The notes beneath the pieces were generated by a model. That model did no database searches, was not told the origin of the DNA, and saw only the letters and a list, made by a program, of their open reading frames with translations. DNA of 64,000 nt from Pholis gunnellus (Eukaryota; Chordata; Actinopteri; Perciformes; Pholidae): the NCBI GenBank assembly GCA_910591455.2, contig OU342809.1, forward strand, positions 20,191,427 to 20,255,426, written 5' to 3'. Numbering within the stretch: position 1 is the first letter of the stretch; the number at the start of each line of letters is the position of its first letter. Positions 1 to 11,967 of the stretch are shown one piece after another. Both the position numbers and the translations under genes were made by a program.

Positions 1-1387
1 GTAATACTGCAAAATATGTTTAGAATGCACATTTTTACACTTTCAATCACTTATCATTCAGCATACAATCTTTAAGTTGCAAATGTCACATGTATATCAC
101 CCTATCATGTTCAGTTTGGACCATGAGTCAGCAAATAATTAAAGGAAAATAAAAGATGACCTGGTGGGCTTATTGCTTTGCTAAACCAAATGGCATCATG
201 TACACACACACACATCCATAAGAGAAAGCGGGCTGACTAATTTATCCTAACACAACAATATCCCAGAGTTAATTGGGAGGCAGCCTCAGATACCTTGGAC
301 ATGTATTGTCCAGGCTTCCTCAGTCTGACAAGCTGATAATGAGGCATTGTTGGACAGCAGGTCACCTGGTGGGGGGTGAGACTGACTGTTCTCCCGCTAA
401 CAAAGGGGGAGAGAAAGAAGAAAAGGTAGAGCCAGAGACAATAATGGGACAAGCGGCCACCATCATGCTACAAATTACCTGCCAGTTTTGGTGTAATCTC
501 TCAGCTGAGTCATTATCTATCTCCTGGATCAATCTGTGTCTTGCTTTCTCTCCACCCTCAAACTACTGTTGGCACCCCGCCGGCCCTCTGCCTCAACTTC
601 TTCTACTGGCCTTTTCCAAATTCGCCAAAAAGGTACTACCAACGCTAGCAATCAGCTTTAGATGTGGTTCACCTATTGTTTTCAATGGCATGCTGGCACG
701 GTCCTACCCGCAGCAGCAGAAGAGTATGCATGTGCTTTGAGAGGGACCGGGGACGAACAACCGGACAGCTTGATGGGTGCAGTATACTGACGAGGCTGTA
801 ACTGTATGCAGGGTAAAGGTTCAGGCAAGTGAAGAATGGTTTTGACGAATGGTTCCCAATAAGCAGTTCAGGAAACAATATGCGTTGCATAGGCCCCGTT
901 TTCATGATGGCATATCGGGACATTTCTTTGTTGTTGCTTTTTTCGTTTTTTTGTGAAGATGACTGCGTGAGTGTGGGAGGAGCACTAGCGTCTGTGACAG
1001 TTCCAATCAACCGCATTCTATGTGTCAAGGATGACTGAGGTTTATTTTTGTGCCTCTGGACAGTTTTTGGCAAATGTTGGAATCCTGTTGTAACAACAGC
1101 AACAACAATAATGCTGGCTCTGTTCCAAATAAGCGTCCCGGTGAGCCATGCCAGTGAGCCAGCATGCACAATACCAAGACCCTGAAACTAGCTCATCTCA
1201 ATGGAGCGGAGCCATCATTTACTCAATGCTATCAATGACTTGCTTTTCATTCTATGGCAAGTGAAAATATCTGCTGTAAAGAAGGCCTGTTGGAAACATT
1301 TACTATATCATGATATAAAACAGCATGTGATGTGATAGAGGTTTTATTCATTATGCCCACCCCTGAGATGTGTTTATCCAGCCTGGA

Positions 1388-1413
1388 TGTGTGTGTGTGT
1401 GTGTTTGTGTGTG
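1388..1413. repeat. (TG)n microsatellite, imperfect
   Basis: TG tract of about 26 nt with one extra T. Confidence 0.85.
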
Positions 1414-2696
1414 AGAGCAGAGAGCAGAGCAGAACAGCAGACCAGATCCATCCCTCTCTCCCTTCACAGCAGGAATTGGGGCCTTAATTACCTCTGATAT
1501 AAACACAAATTAGTCTGGAACACAAACAGAGACTCGGCTATGAGGAATATCTTCATTTATACCCCATCATGTCCAATTACACAAGATATATCACCTATAT
1601 GCTGGGTTTAACTAGTCTGCATGGAGTTGGCAGAGGAAAGATAAACATAAATTAACCAAAACACGACAGTAATTTTGAAGCGGCATACCATTCCATCGCT
1701 GAAATTTGGATCAAACGATTTTCTGTCAGCGACTCATTGACAATATGACTTTCACTGATGTTACTGTTGTGTTAATGTTGCCACAGTGACTCCCAAATGA
1801 CTTTCAAAACAAATGAAAGTCTCTGCCCTCTGACAAAAAGTGTAAAACATGCATTGACACAGTCTATGGATGTAACATTGCCACGCCTACGCATGAGGAA
1901 TGACTTCATCTTTTGATTAAGTATTACAATTAGATAGTAGTTCACACATCTTCACCTGCCATGAAGTGAAATGCTGAAATGCTTGTTATATAACAGCGCC
2001 TGTGATTTTGAATGTTTTTGCGCGTTTAGTATAACTAATAGTATACATTCCCTCCAAAAGCTCATATGTAATACCTGTGTATGAAAAATTAGGGAGCATA
2101 AATTCAACATAAAATGTTTTTCAATGAAAGTAAAGCACAGACCTCTGCCAAGGAGTTGTATTGAGTCTTAATAAACGCTGTTAATAAGATATGTTTGGTT
2201 GCAATTATAAAGTTTAACTGTAAAAGAAACAACATAAACTCAAGTGTAGGGGACATCAGATTACTGTTTACCATGTAAAAGCTATAATAACACTGGATTA
2301 TTTACAATAATCCAAATATTAATGTTACAATTGTACTAATTTATTGTAAAGGAAACACCTGCAGGAATGACCAGCACAAACTACAATTGTATTGAGCATG
2401 GAAATAAGAAACTTATATGACATTAACTGTAAGTCTGGCACTGGAGTTCAAACCCAGGTTTGTTAGCCTGCACAGCACTGTGGTTAACTAAAGTAGACTC
2501 AGCACAAACGGCTCAGTGCTTCTCTTTGTCTGTTCTCTACTGAGTGCATTTTTCTAGTTTTCTAGTTTTCTACGACAATTAATGAGAACAGGCTCACGGA
2601 AAACTGAAATATTAAAGTATTGACACACAACAGATGCCAGCAGAAACAGCAACCACCCTGCTGAGGCAGCCCTCCCTTCCAGCTATGGTGGAAAAC

Positions 2697-3320
2697 CACA
2701 GAAAGATGCAACAGACATTGAACAAGGCAGCAGCTGAGTTTATCCGTTTAGTTTTTTCTTGATCAGGTGGCAATATATGAAGTTGAGAAAAGTGGATTTC
2801 AAAACCTTGTGCAGCAGAGAGAAAAGGGAGAAAAGATTTCATGTATAATGAAATCCCAAAGCTGTGCACTGAGACCAGCGGTGTCATCAGGCACAACTCA
2901 ACCGCCAGCCTTTCTTCGCTTGTAGCACTGACATCTGGACAAGCAGGGCAGATGATGCATACATGGCGGTCACAGTCCAGTTAAGAACAAAGTCCTGGGA
3001 AACACAGTCCTGGTGTTTAGGATGTTCAGCTTCATATTCAGATCATACATTAAGACGTGAAGCCCTGGAGGGGATGATGTCTGAGAAATGGCCGGGATAA
3101 CCACTGACAACATCAAGGCATTTCAGAGCTTCACTGGGATACCGGGTTTTTGGCCACAACCTTCACCTGGCTCTTTCAACACATCAGGCATTGTCTGTGG
3201 CCCATAGGAGCATATTGACATGCTTGTTTTCCTGGCTAAGAACCATACGACGGCAAAAGAACCATTCACAAATTGAGTCAGAGAGAGAATTAGCAAGAAA
3301 GAAAAGTCAATATCTATGAC
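2697..3320 (+). pseudogene. hAT (ZBED-like) transposase relic
   Basis: This is a decayed fragment of a hAT-superfamily DNA transposase, in the opposite orientation to cdh13. Recognisable pieces appear in order across shifted frames. They are V-E-K-S-G-F-Q-N-L near 2782-2808, L-Y-N-E-I-P-K-L near 2842-2865, S-T-D-I-W-T-S with A-Y-M-A-V-T-V from 2924, A-L-E-G-M-M-S-E near 3062-3085, T-T-D-N at 3100-3111, and F-G-H-N-L-H-L-A at 3149-3172. The W-T-S, T-T-D-N and C-F-G-H-N-L-H-L-A blocks are hallmarks of the catalytic RNase H-like core of hAT/ZBED proteins. Frame changes near 2922, 3095 and 3148 and a stop at 3097 break it, so it cannot make a transposase. The zinc-finger N-terminus and the C-terminal dimerisation region are not seen. 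Family placement rests on motif recognition only. Confidence 0.72.
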
Positions 3321-4374
3321 AAAAATCGTTCTCTTGTGATTCTTTTTTTAAACGTCTCAGGTCAGCAGCTGCAACAGAATAATTCAATTTGTCTTAAAAC
3401 AGGTTTAGTAGCTATATAGCTCAGTATCTGTGGATGACTGTTAAATATGTTTTGTATAACAGTTCACGTTCCTGCTCTGCCTCAGCAGAGAGCAAACATT
3501 GAGATGGGTGCACCTGGAGGCTGTGACTGTTCCTCACCATAGGACTGTGGGGAGGTCATCGCCTTTTTCTAGGGTCTTTCAGTCATTAGTGGGCCCACCC
3601 TGGCTGTGATTCTTGCTAAAAAGAGGCTAGTTAAGCAAAAGTACAATACGTTTGTTAGCAAAACACTCAGCTGTGTTATGACCAGCGGCCCCTACCAGCT
3701 GGGGCTGAGTTGAAGTAAGTAGGGAGTCAATGGCAGTATAAGACCGGCAATAAAACGTGTTGTGAGAAATGAGTATGAGTCAACGGAACCACCAGAGGTC
3801 CATGGGCATGCAGCCATAACTGTACTATACAGTGTACTGCAGTAAAAAGTGAGATTAGCTGTGGACAGACAAAGAGATGCACAATCATTAATGGATGCCC
3901 ACAAATATGCATACATGTGAGCGATCGCATGGTTCCCCGACCTGATCCTTCAGATAAAACCACTGATGTCATCGCAAGTATAACCCGAACTTGGAGTGAA
4001 GACATTACGACAGGTCAAAATCAGACAACCCCAGTGCGGCAAAAGCAAGTCAGTCAAGTCAAGTCAACAGTTATATGAAGTTGGTAGACCGGGCAAAGAT
4101 GGAGAGAGTAGCGAAACAGCAAATATGGGGGTGTAGGATGGTGTGTACACAAAGCCAAAGGGAATGCAGGGCATGAAGGGTAAAGAGAGTGAGAGAGATG
4201 ACAAGCAATGGAGAGAAAGAAAAAAAAGAAAACAAAGAGTGGAGGAAACAGAAGATGGAGAGGGCATGCCAGGAGACTCAGGCTTTGGCTGCCTTTGTTA
4301 TCAGTTTGCACAGAAATGTCAGAGCACTGTGGCATCCCCCCCTAGAGCTTCCCCTGCTGCCCAACTCCTACTAT

Positions 4375-4378
<4 letters not shown>

Positions 4379-4427
<49 letters not shown>
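4379..4427. repeat. (CA)n microsatellite
   Basis: Pure CA tract of 49 nt in intron 6. Confidence 0.95.
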
Positions 4428-4428
<1 letters not shown>

Positions 4429-6410
4429 ACGCAGCTGCAAATCACACATGTACGCCCACATACATAGACAAATTGTTTATTTAACAATAAAAAATAAGAA
4501 ATAAATGTATCAGTAAAAAACACAGTCAGTGAGACAAAGTCAAATACTCTTGAATTTGTTCAATAAATGCTCAAATTAAAAGCTTAAACTTTAGAAACAC
4601 AGAAATACGAATATCTAATGATTCATCTTGTTGTGGTGAAAGGCATGTCAAAAGATCAAAGATGAACAATTAGTTTAGCTGCTCTCGCAATGCAAGTTGT
4701 CCTCTTAGACCTTTGAGATGAGGGTATTCACAGACTAATTCCTCTGGCCCATCCATGTGGTAATAAAGAAAGTTGAACTTTAACTACAGCAACATTAGAC
4801 ATACGAAAGAAAAAAACAATTCCACACAGGGACTTGTAAAAGAAAAATACGTTTTGCAAAGCCGGCAGCTGTTCTCAGTGAAAAAGTTCCAAAAACCGTT
4901 CTGTACACGACCTGCTCAGCACCAACCAGCAGACAGACAGTCAGTGACTAGCTGGTAAACATTAGTGGAGCATATAGCTGCTACAGAGACACAAAACCTT
5001 TCCTCAGGAGTTGGTGGAAAGTAAGACGGGAATACAGAGCTAAAGAGACTGAATAGTGGACTTTTACTCGTCGGGTGGATAGAAACATGACTCCAAATGA
5101 ATGATAATGTTCTGTAACTACTCAAAGTGTAAATAGGCAACTTCTCCTTATCAACTAGAAGATGAACTCTTGTCACCACTCGCTAAGGAAGTTGTACTGA
5201 TGTCATTGAATGACTACAACAACCGTGAACATTGTTGACAACGAGGATGGCGGGGAGGGATGTCTGACTGTCTTTCTTCCTCATTCAAAAACAATCCTTT
5301 CAAAAATCTACTACTACCGACCAGGAAACCTATGGGGAGCTGACAGGTTGTTAAATATCATTTGAATGATTGACAGAGAGATAGACAGACAGATCATTGA
5401 AGCTGAGCTGACATGTTGGCGATTCAGTGCGGAGATGTGCAGGCATATGCAAGAAAGGCATCTTTAGAGCTGCACGCTTCATCTTATCTCTGAGCTCAAT
5501 CAGATCTGGCATCCATGACAACTAAAGTACCAAGAAGCTGTCACATCACACCATACTGAAAACACATCCAAACTTCAGTTCACTTTGTTTTGCTCGCCTT
5601 GGTTTATTCAAGCCGGGCATGATCCACTCAGGAAAGAAGCACAGGGTTATAAAAGCTTTTACGGAGCATATTTGAGATGTATTAAAAAATAAAGAGCACA
5701 GCATCAAATAATTAGAAATAAAACCAAATTCAATTCTATCGCGTCAAGCAAGAAGGTCTCTGGCGGATGATATCAGATAACCCAGGAATGTAAAATGAGT
5801 TTTTTTTTTTTTTTTATGTGTTGGCGCTGAGCTTGCAGAACTCAGAGTTAACTTGTCTGCTAAACAGAGTTCGGGCTAAAAGCTGACTATGATGATTCAG
5901 GTGTTTTGTGAGGTCTGGCCCTCATATCAATAAGAGATTTTCCTGCTGGGAATTACATTTTTCTAATTCGCTCCCAGCGGGCTCATTTTCTATGGAAGCG
6001 TGTTGAGGTTGCATGTGCAGTCTGCCGGCGAGTGTGCAGGCAAGCTGAAATGTAGACAATTATAGTAAAAGCCGTAACACACTGTCTAGGTCAGGATTCA
6101 GAAGAGTCCAATAAATCACTTGTGTGTGTTTTGGGGGTTTTTTTTCGTGACAATTGGATTCCACCATTTAATCCCTGTTAGTTCAGGACCAAAACAAATG
6201 AAATGCACTTTTAGTTTGACTGCATTATTCTAACAAGATTCAATTGTGCGAGTTTGTCAGCTTATTATCTTGGTCTGCATATAGCCAGTAAGTTGCTTAC
6301 CTAATGTATACCATCGCGTAAGCAATGTCTGTATTAGCAATTCATAACACAAGTTCAGCATGAAGTTGACAACCGCTCAAAACGTCTCTATGGGAAGCTG
6401 TGTGTGAGTA

Positions 6411-6431
6411 TGTGTGTGTGTGTGTGTGTGT
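6411..6431. repeat. (TG)n microsatellite
   Basis: Pure TG tract of 21 nt in intron 6. Confidence 0.9.
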
Positions 6432-8711
6432 CTTTCCTCTGCCAGCCTGTTGACTGATCCCTCTTATCTGCGAAGCTCTGTTGGTGATTAAGGTTTTTGT
6501 CTGTTGGCTTTTTGTGCTAATGATGTGAGAACAAACAGTGAGACGCATCACAGAATCGGCAGTGCATAGCTTTTCATTTCCCCCTCTTGTTTTACTGCCT
6601 GTGCTTTCTACCTCCAACCATCTGACTCGGATCCACGTTCAACATATTTCCCCAAACAAGCTGTGTGCCGTCCAACATGTTTGCCCTTAAGACTCTTGAC
6701 AGGTAGACCTGCAGGGCTCTATTTTTCCACTGAATCAGTGGAACCCAGTTCAAGGTGAACAGCAGGAGCACGCAGGCTGAAGTGACTGAGTTTTGCTAAT
6801 TTCGTCATTATCGCCGTGTGGTGCGACTGCGTCAGTTGGAAACATTGTGGGATGTAAGTGGTTGTGGTAGGTAAAGGCCCTTACTGTGACGAATAAATGA
6901 CACAAAAATGAGAAGTATTTTTTGCCTCAAAACTATTTATACTGACAGCAATGTGAAACAGTTGCTGCACTCTTTCAGTAAAAGGCTCAAATGGATTTGT
7001 GCAGGCAGAGGACCAACTGTTGGGATCATCTTGACCCAGAGCAGCATCTGGCAGTCTATCTGAGGTAAACTGTTGTTTAGCCTACGCTATTGTAAGCTAT
7101 TTTATTGAGTTTCCTTTTAGCAAAATGCTCCGAGAGAATTTAAATTCCCTCTGGTAAAAAGTTCCGTCGTGTATAAGTCTAGGCTTTTATTGTGAAAGGT
7201 AAGAACAAAGGGATCTGGTCTGCACTGCCTTTATCAAGGTTAAAAGGATTAATGTAGTTTGCCATCTCAGTTCAGACAAAGGAGCCCTATGTGTTTTGTA
7301 CAATACAGCGTATCTTTTGAATATATTCATTTCGCAAAACGGGATTTGTTTGATGCCTCTAAGCTCAGAAAAATCGACCTCCCTCCAAAAAACAAACATT
7401 GATTTTTTACCACGTAATATTCGTACTCGTGACAAAAACAACAGTTCGATAACACATATTGACGTGTTAATCATCTCTTTCTTTCTTCTAAAAGCAATAC
7501 AGTCCGTCTTAAATGTCCAGAGCAGGTCAAACTCATAGCATCACCAGTTAAGAACCCCAATTTGCAAACACTTGTGGGTGCAGAAATGTAAATCCAGATC
7601 TATTGTCCAGTGGAGGAATGCATTCAGCAATAAGAGCCAAACTGAACCTGGCAGTGAAAACCTGGCAGTGAACAACGGATGTGACCGCCTCCACAATTTT
7701 CACCCAGGCCTCATGTCATATTTAACCATTGTATGGTGGATGACAGTCATTCACACCACAGCTACATAGATAGAATAAAAAAAACCCAATATGTGAAAAT
7801 GAATTTACCCGGCTTTTTTGCTTTCCAATTCCTCCAAATGCCATAAAATCTCTAGTCGTTTGAGACACAGTGCAGGGAAGGAAAAGGAACATATTCGCTG
7901 TTACTTTAAATTGTGTCATAGACCGGAAGAATTTTAGAATAAAAGTTGTCTTGGCAAGTCAAAGCTTTTCAAATGTAGAGTTCTGGTTGTTTCCATCACT
8001 GTTTAGACCAATTGTATATCCAGCTCTGGAAATTGGTGACTAGCTCCCTGCTCCAGCGGGGCTCTTTAAGTCATCTTCATAGGCATATCCACAATCTGTA
8101 GCCAAACCATTTTAGCAATTCAAATGAATCCTCCAGTAAAGCAACAACACAATCGGTATTACAAAGCAGTAACAGTAGTGACATCACACACTTGCTGACG
8201 GTGCTTTGCTGAAATGACAATTGGCAATCATACCCGCCAACTGGCACTGTTAAACGGATATCTACTGGTTTCAGATTCAAAGATCCTGTCTGCCTCATTA
8301 GAATATTGTCAGGTACAACTTCATCTGAAACACACACGGGGAGATGTACATGTCTGTAGATTACGCTTAAATGCAGCTTCACGCATGGTAAACATTACAA
8401 TGGTAATTCAAACCATCAAGTGTCAGTGCTACATCACTTCAAAGCGTTGGCGCAGCAGAGAGGGGAAAGGTAAAGAAGCGTGTGTAATAGGTGTGATGAG
8501 GGTGTTTACAGCTACTGTCAGCATAGCATCTTCAATTTGTTCTAATGTTGTAAGACGTATGAAAAGTCTCAGTACAAAAGAAAGAAAAACATGCCGTGTT
8601 GCTATCAGCCCCCTCATGGCAGCGCTTTTACATTTCCAAAGGTATCAAATTTAGTCATTTTCAGTCAAATTAGCCCTTCTTCTCCGACTCAACGAGCGAG
8701 CGTGAGAGGCC

Positions 8712-8721
<10 letters not shown>

Positions 8722-8772
<51 letters not shown>
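8722..8772. repeat. (GA)n microsatellite
   Basis: A GA tract of about 51 nt with one AA interruption; it is (CU)n in the cdh13 transcript. Confidence 0.95.
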
Positions 8773-8934
8773 CAAGCTAGAGAGTGAATGAAGAGAGAGG
8801 GACCAGCTTTAGTGAGTACAAAGCTGTGAATCAGAAGAACAAAAATGTATTTCCTGATTATTTCACGGTGATTACTTTCTAAAGCACAAATAAACACATC
8901 AACACCTCCTCGCAAACCTGACACGGGAAAACAT

Positions 8935-8969
8935 ACACACACACACCCACACACACACACGCACACACA
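8935..8969. repeat. (CA)n microsatellite, imperfect
   Basis: CA tract of about 35 nt with CC and GC interruptions. Confidence 0.9.
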
Positions 8970-9163
8970 GAAGCACAGTGACAAAGCAGCGGTGGTCGAC
9001 CTGGGAATGAAAAAGGGCTGCACACCCTGCTGATTGGCCGGGGGGGGGGGGTAATTGTTGCATTATAAGCCTTGACAAAATGTTGTCACATAAAATAAAG
9101 TATTTGCTAACACGTGATATGTGTTTTTTCAAGGCGTGTGCATTTGACTCCCATCACCACAAC

Positions 9164-9197
<34 letters not shown>
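9164..9197. repeat. (CA)n microsatellite downstream of exon 6
   Basis: This CA tract of 34 nt is (UG)n in the transcript, about 160 nt past the exon 6 donor. An imperfect CA tract (8935-8969) and a G12 run (9040-9051) lie further downstream. Confidence 0.95.
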
Positions 9198-9199
<2 letters not shown>

Positions 9200-9356
9200 T
9201 GTAGACATCGTCACAACAACCACATCCAACCGAAGATCAGAGACGTCTCAAGCGTCGCAGTCATGGTGTGTGTGATATGTGTGATATTGCTCTCCAACTG
9301 AATCCAATAAGAGCCCAGCTCTCTCCAGAGTCCTTCAGTATAACAATGTCACCTAC

Positions 9357-9501
9357 CCGTAGGGGATCCCTCGAGCACCTCTCCTGTGTGGCGCGTCTCT
9401 TTGAAGATGGGCCGGTTGTCATTTTGGTCGATGACAGTGATCACTAGCGTGGCCGGTCCCTCGACAAGGTTTCCAGCGAAGTCTGTGGTTGAAACTTCCA
9501 G
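9357..9501 (-). CDS. cdh13: cdh13 coding exon 6 (end of EC1, EC1-EC2 linker, start of EC2)
   Basis: This 145-nt exon starts in phase 0 and ends in phase 1 (48 codons plus one base). The acceptor is tacccacacag before CTGGAA and the donor is ACGG followed by gtaggt. It encodes L-E-V-S-T-T-D, then L-V-E-G-P, then the inter-repeat calcium linker D-Q-N-D-N-R-P-I-F, and the start of EC2 ending in L-E-G-S-P-T. The D-X-N-D-N linker and the following Glu are calcium ligands that stiffen the EC1-EC2 junction. Where type I cadherins have the HAV tripeptide this protein has S-T-T. That matches T-cadherin, not an E- or N-cadherin relative. The final split codon (G) fits the G-T-T-V continuation of EC2 in other vertebrates, so exon 7 should lie off the left edge; I did not find it in 1-9356. 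Confidence 0.95.
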
Positions 9502-10328
9502 CTGTGTGGGTACAAAGATAAAGGAGTTCATTTTCAGAGATGAAGACGGTGTTCTGGGTGTAACTCTCATTTACATAAAACTGTAGATGGGTGACGTTCA
9601 CAATCGATGCTGTTCTGCTTCTTGATACAAAAACAACATCCTGTCGCTTCTCCTACGAAAAGGCAGCCACAGTTAAAAACAGATTTAATAGTCTCTACAA
9701 ACGTCACTGCAATTTACTGCATCCCCCCCTACAAAGGACGCTTAATAGCTGAATTTTCCACTCATCTTAAGACAGATTGTTGCAATTATTTCGTCTTTGC
9801 TGCTAGTGGCGGGCAATTTTCCTGGATGACAATAATTAAATTATTTGTTCCTTTATGGGTATCAAGTGTCTGAGCATTGAGTATAAAGTACCTTAACCTT
9901 TGCTGTTAAATTCCAACAAGGGTAGTTCTATTACTGGTCATCATTCAACCTCAAACATCCATGAAAAGTTTCTCTGCATTTGGTTTGTTTATTTTCTCTG
10001 ACAATTTCTTACATTCAAACTTGATCTAATCGTGTCCTTGCATGTGCAAGACTCTCTAGATTCATTTTCAGGCACTTAAAGATATACAGATAAAATCTTT
10101 CACTCGAGCCGGTTAGGATTACTCATCCCCTCATCTCCTCCTCTCTACCTCCATCGACCCACATCACATATTTATGCATTCGGCTTCTCCCTACTCTGCA
10201 CTTTTGGTAGCCGGTTCACCTAGGGGACCTTTGCCAGCTTAACAGAGTACAGTCGAAAAATATGCACAATACGAATTTGGCGAGAAAGCGGCTTTCATTC
10301 GGAAATTTGGAACGACCCTGTCCTGTTT

Positions 10329-10362
10329 AGTCAGCCTACCTAAATAGTCAGCCTACCTAAAT
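10329..10362. repeat. 17-bp perfect tandem duplication
   Basis: The unit agtcagcctacctaaat occurs twice head to tail without a mismatch, suggesting a recent local duplication. Confidence 0.9.
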
Positions 10363-11934
10363 ACCAAATAGACACTACTAAAGCCTGGCCTACTAATAGA
10401 TACGTAAGATCACTATGTAGTTTAAGTATATAAAGATAACAGATGCTCTCTGTATCAACTGACTAACCAGCTGTATTGTTGTTCAGTTGTTATGTATAAT
10501 AACAGTAACTCCGGTATTGTGCTGACACAACAGTTTCAGGTTCAGCACAACTTCAACAGATACATCTCTTTTGCGCTCCCTCTTCCTGTTGGCAAGCTCC
10601 GGTCTCTTGTGGCTGGAAGCTGGTCAGATGTCAAACCCCAGCGTTCACAACGGGTAGAATGAATACAACTCAGCTTCATGCCGATGTAAAGCGCTTTCCT
10701 GACTAATACGTGGAGTGTTTAGGAAATAATAATAATAAAAAAAAATAATAAGCTACTGGAAGAAACAAACATCACTGCAAAGTGTTCTTCTCAAAACCTG
10801 TATTAGTTCTGTAATGAACGTCATCTGAACAAAAAGAAAACAGATTGTTATTATGTGACAGCTAATTTGCATATTGTCTGTGTGCCCATGAGGATATCTG
10901 TGTCTGCTGCGTCTCCTTCACAAAAATGATGAGGATGAGGGTTAAGGTGCTACATGTAGCCTTATTAAAAGTAACAGCGTCAAATTAATTGGGATGGCTT
11001 AATGTGATTAGCATAACAAATGAAACCATAGTTGAGACGGCTGGTAGGCTTTATCTTGTTTATTATTAAGAGAGCGGTGGTGTCTTTCGTTAAATGCAAT
11101 TATAGAAATGAATGTCTCAGTTAAGAATGTGGTATTGATTTTGAGGCGCCACACCTCGCACATTTGGGTACAATGAATTAACGGAGGCTAAAGACTGCAG
11201 AAAAAAAAGAACAAACCCATAGAATATACAGTAAAACTGCATCTCAAAATGCTAATGACTGGACGCATGACAGCCTGACTTGGATCCCTTTTGATATCAT
11301 CTAAGCGTGTGTGCTACGAGAAAATCCTATCAGCAGATGAGGCGGTACACCCTATGAAGTCAGTGATCCGTATCCTATACAGACACCATATGTAAAGACA
11401 TTACCTCAATTCCAATCGTAATCTGTGGCTAAAGAGACCACTTCACTTCCTTTATTAGCGCTGGAGCAGGGCTGGAGAGATTCATCAGGGAACGAGAGTG
11501 TGAGCGAGAGAGGTTCCTCCTTTTATCTGTGGCATCACATTACCGGCCTTTCCTCTTCCCATCAGTAATGCATGACATCACGCAACCTCTGTATCACACG
11601 GGTGGGTCATCCCGCTCCTCTCCCTCCATGTTGCCTCCTCTGTCTTCCCCCCCTTTTCTTTGTCCCCCGATCTGTCCGTTACCATGAAGCCTGGAGCATA
11701 TAGCGTAATGGCAGTAACGGCACACATGCAGCTGAACTAAGTGTTTTAGGTGTTAAGAGCCTAATGGTTTCATATATCATCTCGTCCTCCTCTCTTTCTG
11801 CCTTGAGAATATACCGTGGGAGGTTATTCATGAGAGGGACCATTTCCCCCATTGTCTCCATCCTGCAGAAGTGCTGACTCTCAACTAATGGTGTTCTCAA
11901 CCCAACATGCATTTCCAGCCGATCCACAGCTCAG

Positions 11935-11967
11935 ACACACACGCACGCACGCACACACACACACACA
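11935..11967. repeat. (CA)n/(CG) compound microsatellite
   Basis: CA tract of about 33 nt with three ACGC variants in the first half. Confidence 0.9.

Larger units (their letters stand above)
1..9356 (-). other. cdh13: cdh13 intron 6, partial
   Basis: This is intron downstream of exon 6, starting gtaggt at 9356 on the minus strand and running off the left edge. It contains the transposase relic at about 2700-3320, CA/TG tracts at 1388, 4379, 6411, 8935 and 9164, a GA tract at 8722 and a G12 run at 9040. I looked for the next EC2 exon (expected to encode an acidic D-x-D-D-P type motif) and did not see it. A region around 590-760 may be an old transposon end but is unresolved. Confidence 0.8.

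Noticed and set aside
669..1169. 166-codon open frame on the minus strand
   Set aside because: No domain. The part near 690-760 looks like a transposon end, not coding DNA.
4143..4484. Open frames reading poly-His/Thr or poly-Cys/Val
   Set aside because: These come from CA/TG microsatellites, which are open in several frames. The same applies at 8670, 29234, 29392, 32364 and 48383.
1..9356. Search for the next cdh13 exon (rest of EC2)
   Set aside because: No stretch with EC2 motifs bounded by a phase-1 acceptor was found. It is expected left of the window.
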